From assembly GCF_003319105.1 (NCBI RefSeq), contig NZ_QOHH01000010.1, positions 1 to 64,000 on the forward strand: DNA of 64,000 nucleotides, in the 5' to 3' direction. The notes beneath the pieces were generated by a model. That model ran no database searches. It worked only from the letters and a program-made list of their open reading frames with translations, and was not told the DNA's origin. The first letter of the stretch is position 1. Every line of letters begins with the position of its first letter. Of this stretch, positions 26,161 to 35,883 are shown in pieces. Both the position numbers and the translations under genes were made by a program. Origin of the DNA: Blastococcus sp. TF02-09. Lineage in GTDB: Bacteria > Actinomycetota > Actinomycetes > Mycobacteriales > Geodermatophilaceae.

Positions 26161-26167
26161 GACCGGT

Positions 26168-26806
26168 CTACTCCACGCTCCGGGCGCGCTCCTCGCGCAG
26201 GGCCTGGAACACCCGCCGGCGCACCCGGTCCTGCTCCTTCTCGACGATGTCGACGAAGCGGATCGACATCAGCCAGCGGGCCCCGCGCGCCTGGGCCCGG
26301 ACGATCTCCGCCTTGGTGCTCAGCTCGCCGTCCTCGAGCTGGACCGCCAGGTCGACGGAGGTGCCGGGCTCGGGCAGCGCCCCGAAGCCGTCGAACTGCG
26401 CCCGGACCCCGTTCTCGCTCAGGTCCATGCTCTGGCCGTTCAGCTCGACCGGGCCGTGGCCGACCGACACCGGGACGACGACGCGACCGCGGACCGCCGT
26501 GCGGCGCTGGCTCTCCTCCGCCGGACCGGTGATCTCCAGCCGCCAGCGCACGACCGCGCCGGTCTCGACCTCCAGGACACCCGCCGGCAGCACCCGCCGC
26601 GTCTCGGCGCCCTTCCAGTAGACCTCCACCTGGTCACCGGGGACGACGACGGACTGGCCGACGTACTCCCCGGCCGACGGGCGCACCACGACGACGCCGT
26701 CGATGACGGACTCCACGCGCGCGGTCACCGAGATCCCCCGGGACGCGAGCGTGACGTCGGCCTCGGACTGCTCCTCGGGGTGGTCGACGCCGGGAACGCT
26801 GGTCAT
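26168..26806 (-). CDS. PilZ domain c-di-GMP-binding protein
   Basis: The 212-residue protein is a candidate receptor for cyclic di-GMP. A YcgR-like N-terminal beta domain spans about 15-95, followed by PilZ from about 98 with the two binding motifs RxxxR (R102-R106 in RRTAVR) and DxSxxG (D128-S130-G133 in DLSENG). Both are intact, so ligand binding is expected. ATG 26806 is preceded by GGAG. It lies 109 bases downstream of the NYN gene on the same strand, in a set that begins with an EAL phosphodiesterase. The output partner is unknown. Confidence 0.88.
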   Translation of the reverse strand: MTSVPGVDHPEEQSEADVTLASRGISVTARVESVIDGVVVVRPSAGEYVGQSVVVPGDQVEVYWKGAETRRVLPAGVLEVETGAVVRWRLEITGPAEESQRRTAVRGRVVVPVSVGHGPVELNGQSMDLSENGVRAQFDGFGALPEPGTSVDLAVQLEDGELSTKAEIVRAQARGARWLMSIRFVDIVEKEQDRVRRRVFQALREERARSVE

Positions 26807-26915
26807 GCCTGTCTCCGTTCTGCTTCCACGCGCACGAGCACGTGCACGGACCCCGGTCGATGGACCGGCGCCCGCGGTCGGGAACGCTAACCGCCCGTTC
26901 CGCGTGCGGGCGCCC

Positions 26916-27767
26916 TCAGGTGCGGCGCGCCGCGTAGGAGCTGACGAAGTCACGCAGGCTACGCGTCGGGCGCAGCCAGGCGCCGTCGGCGGGCAGCGCG
27001 TCCAGGCGCACCCGGTCCAGCGGCTCGACGAACGCGCCGGGCACGTCCTCGATGTCGATGAACTCGATGAGCTCGGAGCTGATCGCGTACCCGGCCACCT
27101 CGCTGAAGGCGACGACGACGACCTGGGTGCCCTGGCGGGCGAGGTCCTCCAGCGGCTCGGCGAAGTTCCGGCCGTCGCCGGAGAAGACCACCAGCCGGCG
27201 CAGGTGGTGGCTGTGCGCCCGGACCGCGATGTGGTCGAGCATGTCCTGGTCGATGTCGTCGTCGGGCTGGGTCTTCGGGCGGGCGAACACCGCGTAGCCG
27301 AAGCCGCGCAGCGCCTCCACCCAGCGCTGCAGCGTCCCGGGCACCGGTGGGATGTTGGCGAAGACGCACGCCTCGACGTCCGGCGCGGCCCCGTCCGAGC
27401 CCGCGGCCCCGGGCTCGCCGGCCGCGGCCACGAACCAGGCCGCGATGGCGTCGAAGCGAGGCCGGGACGCCGCCGTGGGGCGGGCACCGATGACCGTCGA
27501 CAGGGTCATGTCGATGTTCGGGGCGTCCCAGATGAGCAGGTCCAGCGGCGGCCGCGGCCGGCTCTCGCCGGAGCCGGTGGCCTCGGCGGGCTGCGACTCG
27601 CGGACGGCGTCGTCGACCGGGGCGGAAGCGGGGGGACTGTCCAGCACGGGAGCAGTGTGCCCCGCCGGTCCCGCGTGCGTCGTCGGCGGTGGGGGGAGGG
27701 ACGGGCGGACGACGGCCGGGGGGCCGGCCGGCGCCGTCGCCCGCCGGGTGATCCGACGGACGCTCAC
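26916..27767 (-). CDS. NYN domain protein (LabA/PIN-like RNase fold)
   Basis: The 283-residue protein contains a NYN domain at about residues 75-235: LLIWDAPNIDMTLSTVIG carries the first acidic/Asn site, DIDQDMLDHIAV the second and VVFSGDGRNFAEPLEDL the third Asp, the acidic triad of PIN-like metal-dependent RNases. The first 70 residues are Pro/Ala-rich and probably disordered; the last 45 are acidic then basic. Its GTG start overlaps the stop of the upstream GGDEF/EAL gene by 4 bases (GTGA at 27764-27767), indicating translational coupling. GTG 27647 is a possible internal start. The RNA target is unknown; the coupling suggests c-di-GMP-linked RNA processing. Confidence 0.85.
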   Translation of the reverse strand: MSVRRITRRATAPAGPPAVVRPSLPPPPTTHAGPAGHTAPVLDSPPASAPVDDAVRESQPAEATGSGESRPRPPLDLLIWDAPNIDMTLSTVIGARPTAASRPRFDAIAAWFVAAAGEPGAAGSDGAAPDVEACVFANIPPVPGTLQRWVEALRGFGYAVFARPKTQPDDDIDQDMLDHIAVRAHSHHLRRLVVFSGDGRNFAEPLEDLARQGTQVVVVAFSEVAGYAISSELIEFIDIEDVPGAFVEPLDRVRLDALPADGAWLRPTRSLRDFVSSYAARRT

Positions 27768-29854
27768 GGCGCGGTGCTGACCGGCGTGCGGGCGGCGGCC
27801 AGCGCGCAGGCGTCGCCGCCCGCGGCCTGCACCCGGCGGAGCCAGCCCGGCAGCTCGTCGGCCGGCATGGGATGGCCGATCAGCCAGCCCTGCACCAGGT
27901 CGCAGCCGGCCTCGCGCACCATCCGCAGGTGCTCGACGGTCTCCACGCCCTCCGCGACCGAGCGGATGCCCAGCGTCCGGGTGAGCGCCACGATCGCCTC
28001 CAGCACGGCGCCGCCCTCGCCACCGGTGACCTGCTCGGCGGCCACCAGCAGCGACCGGTCGATCTTCAGCGTGCCGATGGGCAGCGAGAAGAGCTGGGCC
28101 AGCGAGGACCAGCCGGTCCCGAAGTCGTCGATGGCGATGCGGACGCCGGCCCGGCGCAGCACGGTGAGCTGGTCCTCGGCGCGGGTCGGGTCCTCGGCGA
28201 CGCTGGTCTCGGTGAGCTCCAGCACGAGCTGCTCGGGTGCCAGGCCCGACTCGCGCAGCGCCAACCGCACGTCGCGGACCAGGGTCTCGGCCGAGAAGTG
28301 CCGGGCGCTGATGTTCACCGACATGCGCAGCGGCAGCCCCTCGGCGGCCCACGCGGCGGCGCGGCGGGTCGTCTCGCGCAGCAGCCACCGGGTGATCGGG
28401 ATGATCTGCCCCGTCTCCTCGGCGACGGCGAGGAACGTGTCCGGGCCGATCAGGCCGCGCTCCGGGTGCTGCCACCGGACCAGCGCCTCCACGCCCTCCA
28501 CCGCGCCGGTGTCGAGGCGGACGACCGGTTGGTAGTAGACGACGAGCTGGTCGATCGCCTCGTCGCGCAGCCGGGTGGCCACCTCCAGCCGCCAGCGGGC
28601 GGCCTCCCGCAGCCCCGGCGAGAACAGCCGCACCCGGTCCCGGCCCATGCTCTTGGCCGCGAACATCGCCGCGTCGGCGTCGCTGAGCAGCTGGTGGGCG
28701 TCGCGCGCCTCGGGCTGCGCCACCGCCACCCCCACGCTGGCCGACAGCGGCACCGAGATGCCGGACGCGGGGAAGGGCCGGGTGAAGGTGCCCTGCAGGC
28801 GGAAGGCGAGGTCGGCGGCGTCGGAGGTGTGGCAGCCGCGCGCCAGCACGACGAACTGGTCGCTGCCCAGCCGGCCGACGGCGTCGCCGGGACGCACCGC
28901 ACCGGCCAGCCGGTGCCCCACCTGGCGCAGCAGCTGGTCGCCGATCCCGTGCCCGAGCGAGTCGTTGATGGTCTTGAAGCCGTCGAGGTCCAGGACGATC
29001 AGCGCCGCGGCGGCGCCGTCCTCGGACGGGCCGTCGGCCAGGGCCTCGGCAGTGAGGTCCAGCAGGGTGCCGCGGTTGGCCAGCCCGGTGAGGTCGTCGT
29101 GCCGCGCCCGCCAGGCCAGCGCCTGCTCGCCGCGCACCCGTTCGGTGATGTCGGTGTGGGTGACCACGATCCGGCGCGACTCCCCGACCCGGAAGGCCTG
29201 CAGGCGGAACCAGGCGGTCGTGGTCGGCGTGGAGCGAGGGTACTCGTGCTCGAAGCCGCCCGTCCCGGACCCCGGCGAGGACCGGAGGAGCCGGTCAATC
29301 CCGGCCGCGATCGCCTCCGCGTCGGCCGGCGCGAGCCCCGGCCGGATCGCCTCCAGGTAGTCGCTCCCGGCCGACCGTGAGACCTGCGTCCGGCGGGTCA
29401 GCCAGGCGTGGTTGGCGGTGAGGATGCGCCGGTCCTCGTCGATCAGCACCGTCGCCGAGGGCAGCGCCTCCAGCACCGAGGTGAGCCGCCGCAGCTCGGC
29501 CTCCCGCTCTGCGTCGGCGCGGTGCCGGGAGTCGACGTCGCGGAAGAAGACCGCGACACCCGGCGGGTCCGCGAAGACGCGGATCTCGTACCAGCGGTCC
29601 TGCGGCTCGTAGTAGTAGTCGAACTCGCGCGCCCGGCCGTCGGCCATCGTCGCCTGGTACCGGTCGACGACGGGGGTGCCCACGGCGGCGGGGAAGCAGT
29701 CCGTCCCCCGGCGGCCCAGCAGCTCGTCGGCACGCCGCTCGAGGAGCAGCTCCGCGGCCGGGTTGACGTAGGTGAACCGCGCCTCGGCGTCCAGCCGGAA
29801 GACGGCGTCGGGTGCGGCGGCCAGGTCCGGTCGCGACCCGTCGTCTGAAGCCAC
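27764..29854 (-). CDS. PAS-PAS-GGDEF-EAL c-di-GMP phosphodiesterase (degenerate GGDEF)
   Basis: The 696-residue cytoplasmic protein has two PAS domains (about 10-118 and 120-240), a GGDEF domain (245-415) and an EAL domain (430-685). The cyclase site reads GSDQF (330-334) in place of GGDEF, so synthesis is probably lost, although an RxxD I-site (321-324) survives and may still bind ligand. The EAL domain keeps EALVRW (from 456), ELTET, IDDFGTGWSS (575-584), KIDRSL and AEGVET, so it should hydrolyse c-di-GMP. GTG 29854 has a GGGGAG just upstream. Its stop is coupled to the NYN gene start. Confidence 0.9.
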   Translation of the reverse strand: MASDDGSRPDLAAAPDAVFRLDAEARFTYVNPAAELLLERRADELLGRRGTDCFPAAVGTPVVDRYQATMADGRAREFDYYYEPQDRWYEIRVFADPPGVAVFFRDVDSRHRADAEREAELRRLTSVLEALPSATVLIDEDRRILTANHAWLTRRTQVSRSAGSDYLEAIRPGLAPADAEAIAAGIDRLLRSSPGSGTGGFEHEYPRSTPTTTAWFRLQAFRVGESRRIVVTHTDITERVRGEQALAWRARHDDLTGLANRGTLLDLTAEALADGPSEDGAAAALIVLDLDGFKTINDSLGHGIGDQLLRQVGHRLAGAVRPGDAVGRLGSDQFVVLARGCHTSDAADLAFRLQGTFTRPFPASGISVPLSASVGVAVAQPEARDAHQLLSDADAAMFAAKSMGRDRVRLFSPGLREAARWRLEVATRLRDEAIDQLVVYYQPVVRLDTGAVEGVEALVRWQHPERGLIGPDTFLAVAEETGQIIPITRWLLRETTRRAAAWAAEGLPLRMSVNISARHFSAETLVRDVRLALRESGLAPEQLVLELTETSVAEDPTRAEDQLTVLRRAGVRIAIDDFGTGWSSLAQLFSLPIGTLKIDRSLLVAAEQVTGGEGGAVLEAIVALTRTLGIRSVAEGVETVEHLRMVREAGCDLVQGWLIGHPMPADELPGWLRRVQAAGGDACALAAARTPVSTAP

Positions 29855-29960
29855 GCTCCCCGCTCTCCGTCCCCCAGGACCCGGGACCCCTGCACGCACG
29901 GTTCCCGGCGCCCGACCGTCCCCGCCCGACCGGGCGGAGCCGCGCTCCGTCCCTCCGAGA

Positions 29961-31610
29961 CTACTGCGTGCGCGGACCTCCGCCCGGGGCGCCGACCGAC
30001 GAGCGCCTGACCAGCGACGCGACGTCGGTGCCCGCTGGGAGGGTGCCCAGCACGGCTCCCCAGTCGCCCCCGAGGCGGGAGGCGCAGAAGGCGTCGGCGA
30101 CGGGCGCGGGAGCGTGCCGGAGGAGCAGCGAGCCCTGCAGGCACAGCGCCAGCAGCCCGGCGATCCGCCGGGCGCGGAGCGGCAGCTGGTCGGGGTCGCC
30201 GAGCTCGGCGGACAGGCGCTTGACCGCGTCGTCGAACCGGGCGTCCACGCCCCGCGCCAGCTCGATCTCGGCCGTGACGGCGGCCAGCGACTCCGACGAG
30301 CGCCCCAGCGCCCGCAGGACGTCGAGGGCGATCACGTTGCCCGAGCCCTCCCAGATCGAGTTCAGCGGCGACTGGCGGTACAGCCGCGGGAGGCCGGAGT
30401 CCTCGACGTAGCCGTTGCCGCCGAGCACCTCCATGGCCTCGGCCACCACCCCGGGGGTCCGCTTGCACACCCAGAACTTCGCCGCGGCCCCCGCGAGCCG
30501 CAGGAACGCCGTCTCCCCGCCGTCCACGGCCGCGGCCAGGCGGACGGCCAGCGCCGTGGCCGCCTCGCTCTCGACGGTCAGGTCGGCGAGCACGTTCTGC
30601 ATGAGCGGCTGGTCGGCCAGCAGGGCACCGAAGGCGGAGCGGTGCCGGGCGTGGTGGCTCGCCTGGGTGAGGGCGGCGCGCACCGTGGCGGCGGAGCCCA
30701 GGACGCAGTCCAGCCGGGTCATGTTGACCATCTCGATGATGGCCGGCACGCCGCGTCCGGGCTCGCCCACCAGCCAGCCGGTCGTGCCGTCGAACTCGAC
30801 CTCGCTCGAGGCGTTGGACCGGTCGCCGAGCTTGTCCTTGAGACGTTGCACGTGGAACACGTTGCGGGTGCCGTCGGGCAGCACCCGCGGGACGAGGAAG
30901 CACGACACCCCCTCGTCCAGCTGGGCGAGCACCAGGAACAGGTCGCTCATCGGGGCCGAGGTGAACCACTTGTGCCCGGTCAGCCGGTAGGTGCCGTCGG
31001 GCCGGGCGACGGCACGCGTGGTGTTGGCCCGCACGTCGGAGCCGCCCTGCTTCTCCGTCATGCCCATGCCGGCGATCAGGCCCGCCTTGCCCGTGGGCTC
31101 GGCCAGCCCGAACTGGTAGGCCGCCGCGGTGAGCCCCGGCTCGAAGCGGGCCGCCAGCTCCGGCGTCCGGCGCAGGGCCGGGACGACGGCGTAGGTCATG
31201 GTCGTGGGGCAGCCGTGCCCCATCTCGACCTGCGTCCAGCCCAGGTAGCCGACGGCCCGCCGGACGTGCGCGTGCGCGTCCCCCTCGGCCGCCGCCCGCC
31301 ACGGCACCCCGGCGAGGCCGTGCTCGACGGCGGTCCGCATGAGCTCGTGCCAGGCGGGGTGGAACTCCACCTCGTCGATCCGGTGGCCGTAGCGGTCGTG
31401 GGTGCGCAGCCGGGGCGGGTTCTCGTTGGCCAGCCGGCCCCACTCCTGCGCCTGCTCGCTGCCGGCGAGGCGGCCCAGCCCGGCGAGGGAGTCCAGCGTG
31501 GCGCGGTCGGCGTGCCGGAGGCAGGCCTCGGCCAGCGCGGCGTCACCGGCGATCGGGTCGTGGCCGACCAGCGGCGGAACCTGGTTGGTGACCTCGTGCG
31601 CGGCGGGCAT
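29961..31610 (-). CDS. AidB-like acyl-CoA dehydrogenase family protein
   Basis: The 549-residue flavoprotein belongs to the AidB branch of acyl-CoA dehydrogenases. Motifs are GMGMTEKQGGSDVRANTT (FAD contact), GHKWFTSAP and the branch hallmark SIWEGSGNVIALDVLRAL. E. coli AidB is induced by alkylation damage, binds DNA and has weak isovaleryl-CoA dehydrogenase activity. The length and long N-terminal extension match that group. ATG 31610 is unambiguous. It is the last gene of a minus-strand run after CinA and SRPBCC genes. Substrate and DNA binding cannot be confirmed by sequence alone. Confidence 0.88.
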   Translation of the reverse strand: MPAAHEVTNQVPPLVGHDPIAGDAALAEACLRHADRATLDSLAGLGRLAGSEQAQEWGRLANENPPRLRTHDRYGHRIDEVEFHPAWHELMRTAVEHGLAGVPWRAAAEGDAHAHVRRAVGYLGWTQVEMGHGCPTTMTYAVVPALRRTPELAARFEPGLTAAAYQFGLAEPTGKAGLIAGMGMTEKQGGSDVRANTTRAVARPDGTYRLTGHKWFTSAPMSDLFLVLAQLDEGVSCFLVPRVLPDGTRNVFHVQRLKDKLGDRSNASSEVEFDGTTGWLVGEPGRGVPAIIEMVNMTRLDCVLGSAATVRAALTQASHHARHRSAFGALLADQPLMQNVLADLTVESEAATALAVRLAAAVDGGETAFLRLAGAAAKFWVCKRTPGVVAEAMEVLGGNGYVEDSGLPRLYRQSPLNSIWEGSGNVIALDVLRALGRSSESLAAVTAEIELARGVDARFDDAVKRLSAELGDPDQLPLRARRIAGLLALCLQGSLLLRHAPAPVADAFCASRLGGDWGAVLGTLPAGTDVASLVRRSSVGAPGGGPRTQ

Positions 31611-31670
31611 GCCGGCACCGTAGCCCGGCCGGCGCGCGACCGGGGTCCCGCGCCCGCACCCGGGTCGGCG

Positions 31671-32060
31671 TCAGGCGCGGACCAGGCGCCCCAGGGCCAG
31701 GCGGGCGACCGGGGCGTAGCCAAGGACGAGCGGCGCCGGCCCGGACAGCCGCAGCCCGGTCGTCGTCCCCCCGCCGGGCGCCTCGCCGACCCAGTGCAGC
31801 AGCCGCACGCGCAGCGGTCCGACCGCGACCCGCCACGACCACCGCCGGGCGGCCTCGTCGACCTCCTCCACGGTGAAGGGCGCCGCCACCCCGAGCGGAC
31901 CGCGGACGCGTCCGCCGAGGCCGGGGGCCAGCCGGTCGGCGGGGAACTCCACGCCGGTGATCTGCGGCGACCACCCCGGCCAGCGCGCCGGGACGGCGTA
32001 GCGCTCCCAGACCTCGGCGGGCGGGGCGGTGCCGGTCGCGTGCACGGTCAGCGTCGTCAC
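31671..32060 (-). CDS. SRPBCC family protein (polyketide cyclase/START-like)
   Basis: The 129-residue protein has the SRPBCC pattern: VHATGTAPPAEVWERYAVPARWPGWSPQI at the N terminus, GVGGR-like turn and a central RWSWRVAVGPLRVRLLHWV strand pair. The fold makes a hydrophobic ligand pocket; the ligand is unknown. GTG 32060 gives the natural start TTLTVHATG. GTG 32096 is an in-frame alternative closer to the stop of cinA. It is cotranscribed with cinA upstream, 43 bases apart. Confidence 0.75.
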   Translation of the reverse strand: MTTLTVHATGTAPPAEVWERYAVPARWPGWSPQITGVEFPADRLAPGLGGRVRGPLGVAAPFTVEEVDEAARRWSWRVAVGPLRVRLLHWVGEAPGGGTTTGLRLSGPAPLVLGYAPVARLALGRLVRA

Positions 32061-32103
32061 CGCGGGTGAGGTGCCCCGCCCCGGCCGGCCGGACACCTGC
32101 CCC

Positions 32104-33387
32104 TCACGCCGGCGGACCCCCGACGAGCAGCTCGCGGAGCAGGTGGAGGGCCATCGTGACGGATCGGTCCCGCACGGCCGTCCGCGAGCCGCGCAGCCGC
32201 AGGGCGCGGGCGACTCCGCCGGCCGGGCCGACGACGCACACGTGCACCGTCCCGACCGGCTTGTCCGCCGTGCCCCCGCCGGGGCCCGCGACGCCGGTGA
32301 TGCCCACCCCGACGTCGGCGCCGAAGCGGGCGCGCGCCCCCTCGGCCATGGCCGCCGCCACCTCGGCGCTGACCGCCCCGTGCCGCGCGAGCAGGTCGGC
32401 GGGCACGTCCAGCAGCGCCTCCTTGGCGCTGTTGGCGTAGGCGGTCACCCCGCCGAGCAGGTACCCCGAGGACCCCGGGCGGGCGCTCAGCCGGCCGGCG
32501 AGGAGCCCGCCGGTGCACGACTCGGCCGTGGCGACGGTGAGCCCCTGGCCGGACAGTGCCTCGGCGACGACGTCGTCCAGGTCGGGCCCGGTGGAGAAGA
32601 CGGTGTCCCCGTGCCGCTCGGTGAGCACCTCGACCAGCCGGTCGTAGGCCGGCTGCGCGTCCGGGGCGTAGCGGGTGACGATCTCGAGCTCGCCCTCGCG
32701 CAGGCAGGTGGTGATCTCCAGGCCGCCCAGCTCCGGCTCGGCCTCGCGGAGCGTGGCGGCCAGCTGCGCCTCCAGCGTCCCCCACATGCGGACCGTGGCC
32801 TGGCGCAGCTCCGGAGCGCCCTCCAGCAGCGTGGCCACCGGCCCGGCGGCCACCGCGGCGGGCCACATGCCGCGCAGTTCCCCCGGCGGCCCGGGCAGCA
32901 CCAGCACGACCGGCCCGGGGCGGCCCTCGGCCGGCGGGACGACGAGCCCGGGCGCCGTCCCGACCGGCTCCAGCACGGTGGCGCCGTCGGGGACCCGCGC
33001 CTGCTTGCGGACGCCGGCCGCGGTGGACTCGGCGTCGGCCCGCCACCCCCGCAGCGCCATGAGCCGCTCGACGACGGCCGCGATCCGCTGCTCGAGCGCG
33101 GCGTCGACCGACGACGGCCGCCCCTGGTACTCCCCCACGACGTCCGCGGTGAGGTCGTCGGCCGTGGGGCCCAGGCCGCCCGTGGTGACGACGAGCGGCA
33201 CGCCGGTGCCCTCGAGGAAGCCCAGGGCGGCGCGCAGGTCCGCGGGCCGGTCGCCGACGACCACGACGTGCCCGACGTCGACGCCCAGCTCCCGCAACCG
33301 CTCGGCGAGCCAGGGCCCGTTGGCGTCGGCGACGCGCCCGGTGAGGACTTCGGTACCGGTGACCACGATGCCGGCGCGGATGCTCAC
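32104..33387 (-). CDS. cinA: CinA family nicotinamide-nucleotide amidohydrolase / competence-damage protein
   Basis: The 427-residue protein has both CinA domains. The N-terminal MoaB/COG1058 domain (about 1-170) starts [17 protein letters not shown] and contains [15 protein letters not shown]. The C-terminal amidohydrolase domain (about 265-420) has [18 protein letters not shown] and [20 protein letters not shown]. The C domain deamidates NMN in pyridine nucleotide recycling; the N domain can act on ADP-ribose-type substrates. Length is normal. GTG 33387 follows the dyad CCGACC-cta-GGTCGG (33392-33406). No recognisable ribosome site is present. Confidence 0.93.
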   Translation of the reverse strand: MSIRAGIVVTGTEVLTGRVADANGPWLAERLRELGVDVGHVVVVGDRPADLRAALGFLEGTGVPLVVTTGGLGPTADDLTADVVGEYQGRPSSVDAALEQRIAAVVERLMALRGWRADAESTAAGVRKQARVPDGATVLEPVGTAPGLVVPPAEGRPGPVVLVLPGPPGELRGMWPAAVAAGPVATLLEGAPELRQATVRMWGTLEAQLAATLREAEPELGGLEITTCLREGELEIVTRYAPDAQPAYDRLVEVLTERHGDTVFSTGPDLDDVVAEALSGQGLTVATAESCTGGLLAGRLSARPGSSGYLLGGVTAYANSAKEALLDVPADLLARHGAVSAEVAAAMAEGARARFGADVGVGITGVAGPGGGTADKPVGTVHVCVVGPAGGVARALRLRGSRTAVRDRSVTMALHLLRELLVGGPPA

Positions 33388-33505
33388 CCGACCGACCCTA
33401 GGTCGGCGGCCGCCGGTGTGCCCGGCCCGCCCGGGACGACCGCCCGGATACCGTGCGGGGAGCGACCGGCCGCCCGGCCGGCCGTCCGCCGCGGAGGGAG
33501 GGCCC

Positions 33506-34294
33506 GTGAGTTCACCGACCGATCCCCGGGAGCCGGCCGAGCGCCGGCAGTCGGCCAAGCCCGCGCCCGCGGTCGAGGCTGCGCCGGCGGCCGAGGCCGC
33601 GCCGGCGGCGGAGCCCGCGCAGCCGGCGGGGCCGCGCACCCAGGAGATCCCGGTCGCGCCGGTGACCCCCGCCCAGCAGCTGCCGCCGCACCCCGCGGCC
33701 ACCGCCCCGGCCCCCGTGCCGACCGTGCAGGCGACCGGACCGGTGGACTTCGTCCCGGGCCTGCCCGCCGGTTCCCCGCTGCCGCACGCCGGGGCGACCG
33801 CGGTCGGCGCCTCCGCGCCGCCGCCCCCACCCCCGTCGCAGGTGCCCGGTCCCGCCGCCGGGTGGCCCGACTCGCTGGTGACCGGACCGGTCCCCATGGC
33901 CGGGGACACCGAGGAGCCGCCGGGCCGGACGGCGCCCGACCGGGCGTCCCTGCTGGCCCTGGGACTGGTGCTGCTCTCCCTCGTCCTGCTGGAGGCCGGT
34001 CTCGCGCTCCGCTTCGGCGGGGAGTCCTTCTGGTCGGACATCCCGCTGTGGTCGGCCTTCGCCACCGCCTGCACCGTGCTGGGCCTGGCGGCCGCCGCCC
34101 CGCTGCTCCCCGGCGGCCGGCGGATCGACGGGGGGACCGCCTGGCGCGTCGCCGCCGGCGGGCTGGTCGGGCTCGCCGTCTTCTGGGTGCTCGTCGTGCT
34201 GCCCGTCGTCGCCACCGACCGCGGCTTCCTGCTCACTGCGGCGCTGGCGTGCCTCGGCGGGGCGCTGTGGAGCGGTCCGGCCCGGAAGGGCTGA
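33506..34294 (+). CDS. Pro/Ala-rich N-terminal, multi-pass membrane protein (unknown)
   Basis: I do not recognise a family. The 262-residue product has a low-complexity N-terminal half (Ala-Pro-Glu repeats such as [13 protein letters not shown], then [11 protein letters not shown]) that is probably cytoplasmic and disordered, and a C-terminal half with four hydrophobic segments (about 150-170, 185-205, 215-238, 242-258). GTG 33506 has a strong GGAGGGAGGG site. It is divergent from cinA and convergent with the kinase pseudogene, 19 bases away. The layout recalls small actinobacterial membrane proteins with Pro-rich interaction tails. Confidence 0.8.
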   Translation: MSSPTDPREPAERRQSAKPAPAVEAAPAAEAAPAAEPAQPAGPRTQEIPVAPVTPAQQLPPHPAATAPAPVPTVQATGPVDFVPGLPAGSPLPHAGATAVGASAPPPPPPSQVPGPAAGWPDSLVTGPVPMAGDTEEPPGRTAPDRASLLALGLVLLSLVLLEAGLALRFGGESFWSDIPLWSAFATACTVLGLAAAAPLLPGGRRIDGGTAWRVAAGGLVGLAVFWVLVVLPVVATDRGFLLTAALACLGGALWSGPARKG

Positions 34295-34313
34295 TCCCGC
34301 CGGCAGCGGCTGC

Positions 34314-35805
34314 TCAGCCCTTCCCGCGGCCGGGGTTCCCCTTGCCGTTCCCGTTGCTCTTCCCGTTGCCGTTCGCCTTGCCGCCGGCGTTCCCGTTCGC
34401 CGGGGCCGGTGGCGGTTCGGCGACCGTCGGCTCGGGCGAGGAGGCCGCGGCCGGCGGGGCGGGTGCCTCGACGAGCGGCGGGGCGGTCGCCGCCACGGGG
34501 GCGGGAGGCGACGACGCGGGCGCCTCCGAGCTCACCTCGCCCACCGCCGGCCCGTCGACGTCGGACGTGCCGGTGGCGTAGCTGACCCGCACCAGGGTCC
34601 CGCGCTCCAGCGCACCGGTCGGACCCAGGCCGGTGACCGTGCCGGCCGCACCGTCGGCGGCGTCGTCGGCGACCCGCTCGACCCGCAGGCCCAGCCGGCC
34701 CAGCGCGGCCTCCACCTCGGCGACCGGCCGGCCGAGGTGGTCGGCCGCGACCACCTGCACGGTGTCGGCGGCACCGGCCTCCTGCGCGGCCGGGGACGGA
34801 GCGGGATCGAGGGCCAGCTGCAGCGCACCGACGCCGAGCCCCGCGCCCAGGAGCAGCGCGGCCAGCGGCACCACGGCCCGCGCCCGGCGGCGACCCCGGC
34901 CGGCGGGCGAGACGGGAGGCCGGACGGGGGGCAGCGGGGCGGTGTCCGGCGCGGGCGGGGCGAGCGGGCGGCCGGCCAGCACGTCGTCGATCGCGTCCCG
35001 GAACGCCCCGCCGTCCGGCAGCCGCTTCGCCGGGTCCCGGGCAGTGGCGCGCCGGATCAGCACCTGCACCTGCTCGGGGACGTCGTCCGGCAGCGGATCG
35101 GGGTTGTCCCGCAGGTGGCTCAGCGCGATCTGCACGGAGCTCTCGCCGTCGAAGGCCCGCCGCCCGGCCAGGCACTCGTAGCCGACCAGCCCGAGGGCAT
35201 AGACGTCGCTGGCCGCGCCGGCCCGGTTCCCCTCCGCCTGCTCGGGCGAGAGGTAGTGCGCGGTGCCGACGACCTGGCCGGTCTGGGTGAGCGGCAGGCT
35301 GGAGGCGGAGACGGCGATGCCGAAGTCGGTCAGCTTGACCGAGCCGTCCGCAGCGACGAGGACGTTGCCGGGCTTCACGTCGCGGTGCACTAGCCCGGCG
35401 GCGTGCGCCGCCGCCAGTGCGTCGGCGGCCTGCCGCAGGATCGCGAGGGTGCGGGGCGCCGGCAGCCGCCGCTCGCGCGCGAGCAGGTCGGCCAGCGACT
35501 CGCCGTCGACCAGCTCCATGACGAGGAAGGCCAGCCGCTCCCCGGTCTGCGCGTCGTCGAGCTCGCCGTAGTCGTACAGGGCGGCGATGTGCCGGTGGGT
35601 GACCAGCGCGGCGTGCTGGGCCTCGGCCCGGAAGCGGGCGAGGAAGGTCGGGTCGCCGGTGAACTCGCTGCGGAGCACCTTCACCGCGACCCGCCGCGAC
35701 AGCACCGTGTCGCGGGCGCGCCAGACCCTGGCCCTGCCCGCCCGTGGCGAGCAGGGTGTCCAGCTCGTACCGGCCGCCGAGCAGCCGCCGTCCGGGCTCC
35801 GCCAC
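34314..35805 (-). pseudogene. Ser/Thr protein kinase with PASTA-like domain, frameshifted in the ATP loop
   Basis: The gene starts at GTG 35805 ([22 protein letters not shown]), then an extra G near 35726-35728 shifts the frame inside the Gly-rich ATP loop. Removing one base restores [19 protein letters not shown] and a 496-residue kinase. After the shift the kinase core is intact: VAVK lysine, [14 protein letters not shown]-like SPEQ. A membrane segment follows (about [19 protein letters not shown]), then one PASTA-like domain and a Gly-Asn-Lys-rich tail ([13 protein letters not shown]). A shortened product from GTG 35705 would lack the ATP loop and should be inactive. It is a tandem paralogue of the kinase at 35884-37578. 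A sequencing error in the GC run is possible. Confidence 0.75.
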
Positions 35806-35883
35806 CCGCCTCACCTCGCGTTCCGTGCTCGTCCTACCCGCCCGCGGCCGTCGGCGCGACCGCCCTCCTCCCTCCGGGGGACG

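Noticed and set aside
27764-29854. Diguanylate cyclase activity of the PAS-GGDEF-EAL protein
   Set aside because: The active site reads GSDQF, losing the catalytic Glu, so only phosphodiesterase activity is proposed.
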